DNA from: Acidovorax sp. sic0104
GTDB taxonomy: Bacteria > Pseudomonadota > Gammaproteobacteria > Burkholderiales > Burkholderiaceae_C
Direction of reading: 5' to 3'
NCBI RefSeq assembly: GCF_019219095.1
Contig: NZ_JAHUWH010000004.1
Location: forward strand, 124,001-188,000
Length of the DNA: 64,000 nt
Part shown: piece by piece, positions 63,377-64,000 of the stretch
Numbering within the stretch: the stretch's first letter is position 1
How the letters are laid out: each line of letters starts with the position of its first letter
Position numbers and translations under genes: made by a program
The notes under the pieces: model-generated
Seen by the model: only the letters and a program-made list of their open reading frames with translations
What the model was told of the DNA's origin: nothing
Database searches by the model: none

Positions 63377-64000
63377 TCAGGGGGTGAGGGCCGCCAGCCC
63401 GCCCTGGGCCACCAGTTCCTGGTACCACTGGGCATAGCCCGCGCTGCTGGGGTGCAGACCGTCGGCTGCGTTCAGCTCCTGGCTGCGGGTGACGAAGGGG
63501 TCTTCATCGCGCGGGCGCAGCAGGCTCACATAGCGCACCTGGCTGGCCGTTGCCACGTCCTGCACCATGGCGTGCAGGCGCTTGGAGCGGGCAGACATGG
63601 CCCACGACAGCGGCGGTGCAAAGAAGGGCGCGTGGCCTACGTTGCCGCAGGGCATCAGCACCACGGCGCGGCCTTTCTCGCGCGCCAGCGCCACGGTCTG
63701 CTCCAGGTGGGCGCGCAACGCCTTCTGGGTGGTGAGGCGGATCACATCGTTGCCGCCAGCCAGCACCAGCACCATGTCATACCCGGCCTCCGCACCCTTC
63801 AGTTGCTGCGCCACGTCGCCGAATTTCGCGCCGTTGGCGGCCAGGTTGTCGATGCGCCACTGGGGGTGGTCCTTGCCGATCAGCCCCGCCAGGCTTTCGG
63901 CAGGGCTGCTGGCGCCCGTGCCCATGGCCGTGCTATCGCCCACCACCAGCAGGCGCTTGGTGGGCTGGTCGGGTTGGGCGGTGTAGGGCTGCGCCTGTTT
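63377..64000 (-). CDS. SGNH/GDSL hydrolase (N-terminus outside window)
   Basis: The reading frame continues through the right edge with no start needed; 207 residues are seen. Block I VVGDSTAMGTG has the nucleophile Ser, block III is LAGGNDV with its Asn, and block V is DGLHPSSAGY with Asp and His. It hydrolyses esters or acts as a lysophospholipase/thioesterase of the TAP-like group. It converges with the hydrolase gene to its left. Confidence 0.88.
   Translation of the reverse strand, partial: KQAQPYTAQPDQPTKRLLVVGDSTAMGTGASSPAESLAGLIGKDHPQWRIDNLAANGAKFGDVAQQLKGAEAGYDMVLVLAGGNDVIRLTTQKALRAHLEQTVALAREKGRAVVLMPCGNVGHAPFFAPPLSWAMSARSKRLHAMVQDVATASQVRYVSLLRPRDEDPFVTRSQELNAADGLHPSSAGYAQWYQELVAQGGLAALTP

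Overview
The window is GC-rich, densely coded DNA from a betaproteobacterium, most likely of the family Comamonadaceae (Acidovorax/Hydrogenophaga/Variovorax-like). The grounds are the CoA-dependent aerobic benzoate (box) pathway with a BoxR regulator, FecIR-type iron signalling, Bug-type solute receptors, and short intergenic repeats that I recognise from that family. No rRNA, tRNA, CRISPR array, insertion sequence or prophage is evident. All names rest on reading the translations and motifs; no database search was possible.

Layout. (1) 1-7860: a carbohydrate/polyol locus with a GlpD-like FAD dehydrogenase (cut by the window edge) and an FGGY kinase, divergent from an RbsBAC-type ABC importer, an aldo/keto reductase and a class I aldolase. 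(2) 8036-11672: an HU protein and a polar amino acid ABC importer, all on the minus strand. (3) 12024-18371: sulfonate/organosulfur scavenging (TauD-type dioxygenase, SsuABC/TauABC-type importer, LLM flavin monooxygenase, SolA-type amine oxidase). (4) 18537-23398: rhodanese, serine O-acetyltransferase, XRE regulator, a family 2A encapsulin shell and a cysteine desulfurase with a roughly 305-residue disordered N-terminal extension. This is a sulfur-handling protein nanocompartment and the most notable system in the window. (5) 23527-28341: small accessory genes, including an SDR with a long basic tail, two hydrolase/DUF3182 genes and some very small ORFs.

(6) 28642-39181: the box benzoate cluster. 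boxC-boxB-boxA run leftward; boxR, a DUF4863 gene, boxD, benzoate-CoA ligase and an alpha/beta hydrolase surround a regulatory region with TGCA-N6-TGCA operator-like palindromes that overlap promoter elements. (7) 39224-44893: a Crp/Fnr regulator divergent from a beta-keto acid cleavage enzyme, a Bug receptor, a carnitine-dehydrogenase-like enzyme and a feruloyl-CoA-synthetase-like ligase; together they suggest degradation of an unidentified beta-hydroxy acid. (8) 44932-58461: a Fur-boxed iron-uptake and efflux run (FecI, FecR, TonB-dependent receptor, PepSY protein, two DUF4198 proteins flanking DUF3649 and DUF3325 membrane proteins, MacA, MacB, outer-membrane factor, divergent Fur-family regulator), mostly with stop/start overlaps. 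(9) 58481-64000: an HU protein with a histone-like tail, a diguanylate cyclase, two tiny overlapping ORFs, an M14 peptidase-like protein, a hydrolase and an SGNH hydrolase cut by the right edge.

How the parts fit: regions 3 and 4 form a continuous sulfur island in which sulfonate import and desulfonation, cysteine precursor synthesis, persulfide chemistry and an encapsulated desulfurase lie side by side. Region 6 feeds benzoyl-CoA ring epoxidation and cleavage. Region 8 couples ferric-siderophore sensing and import with a tripartite exporter.
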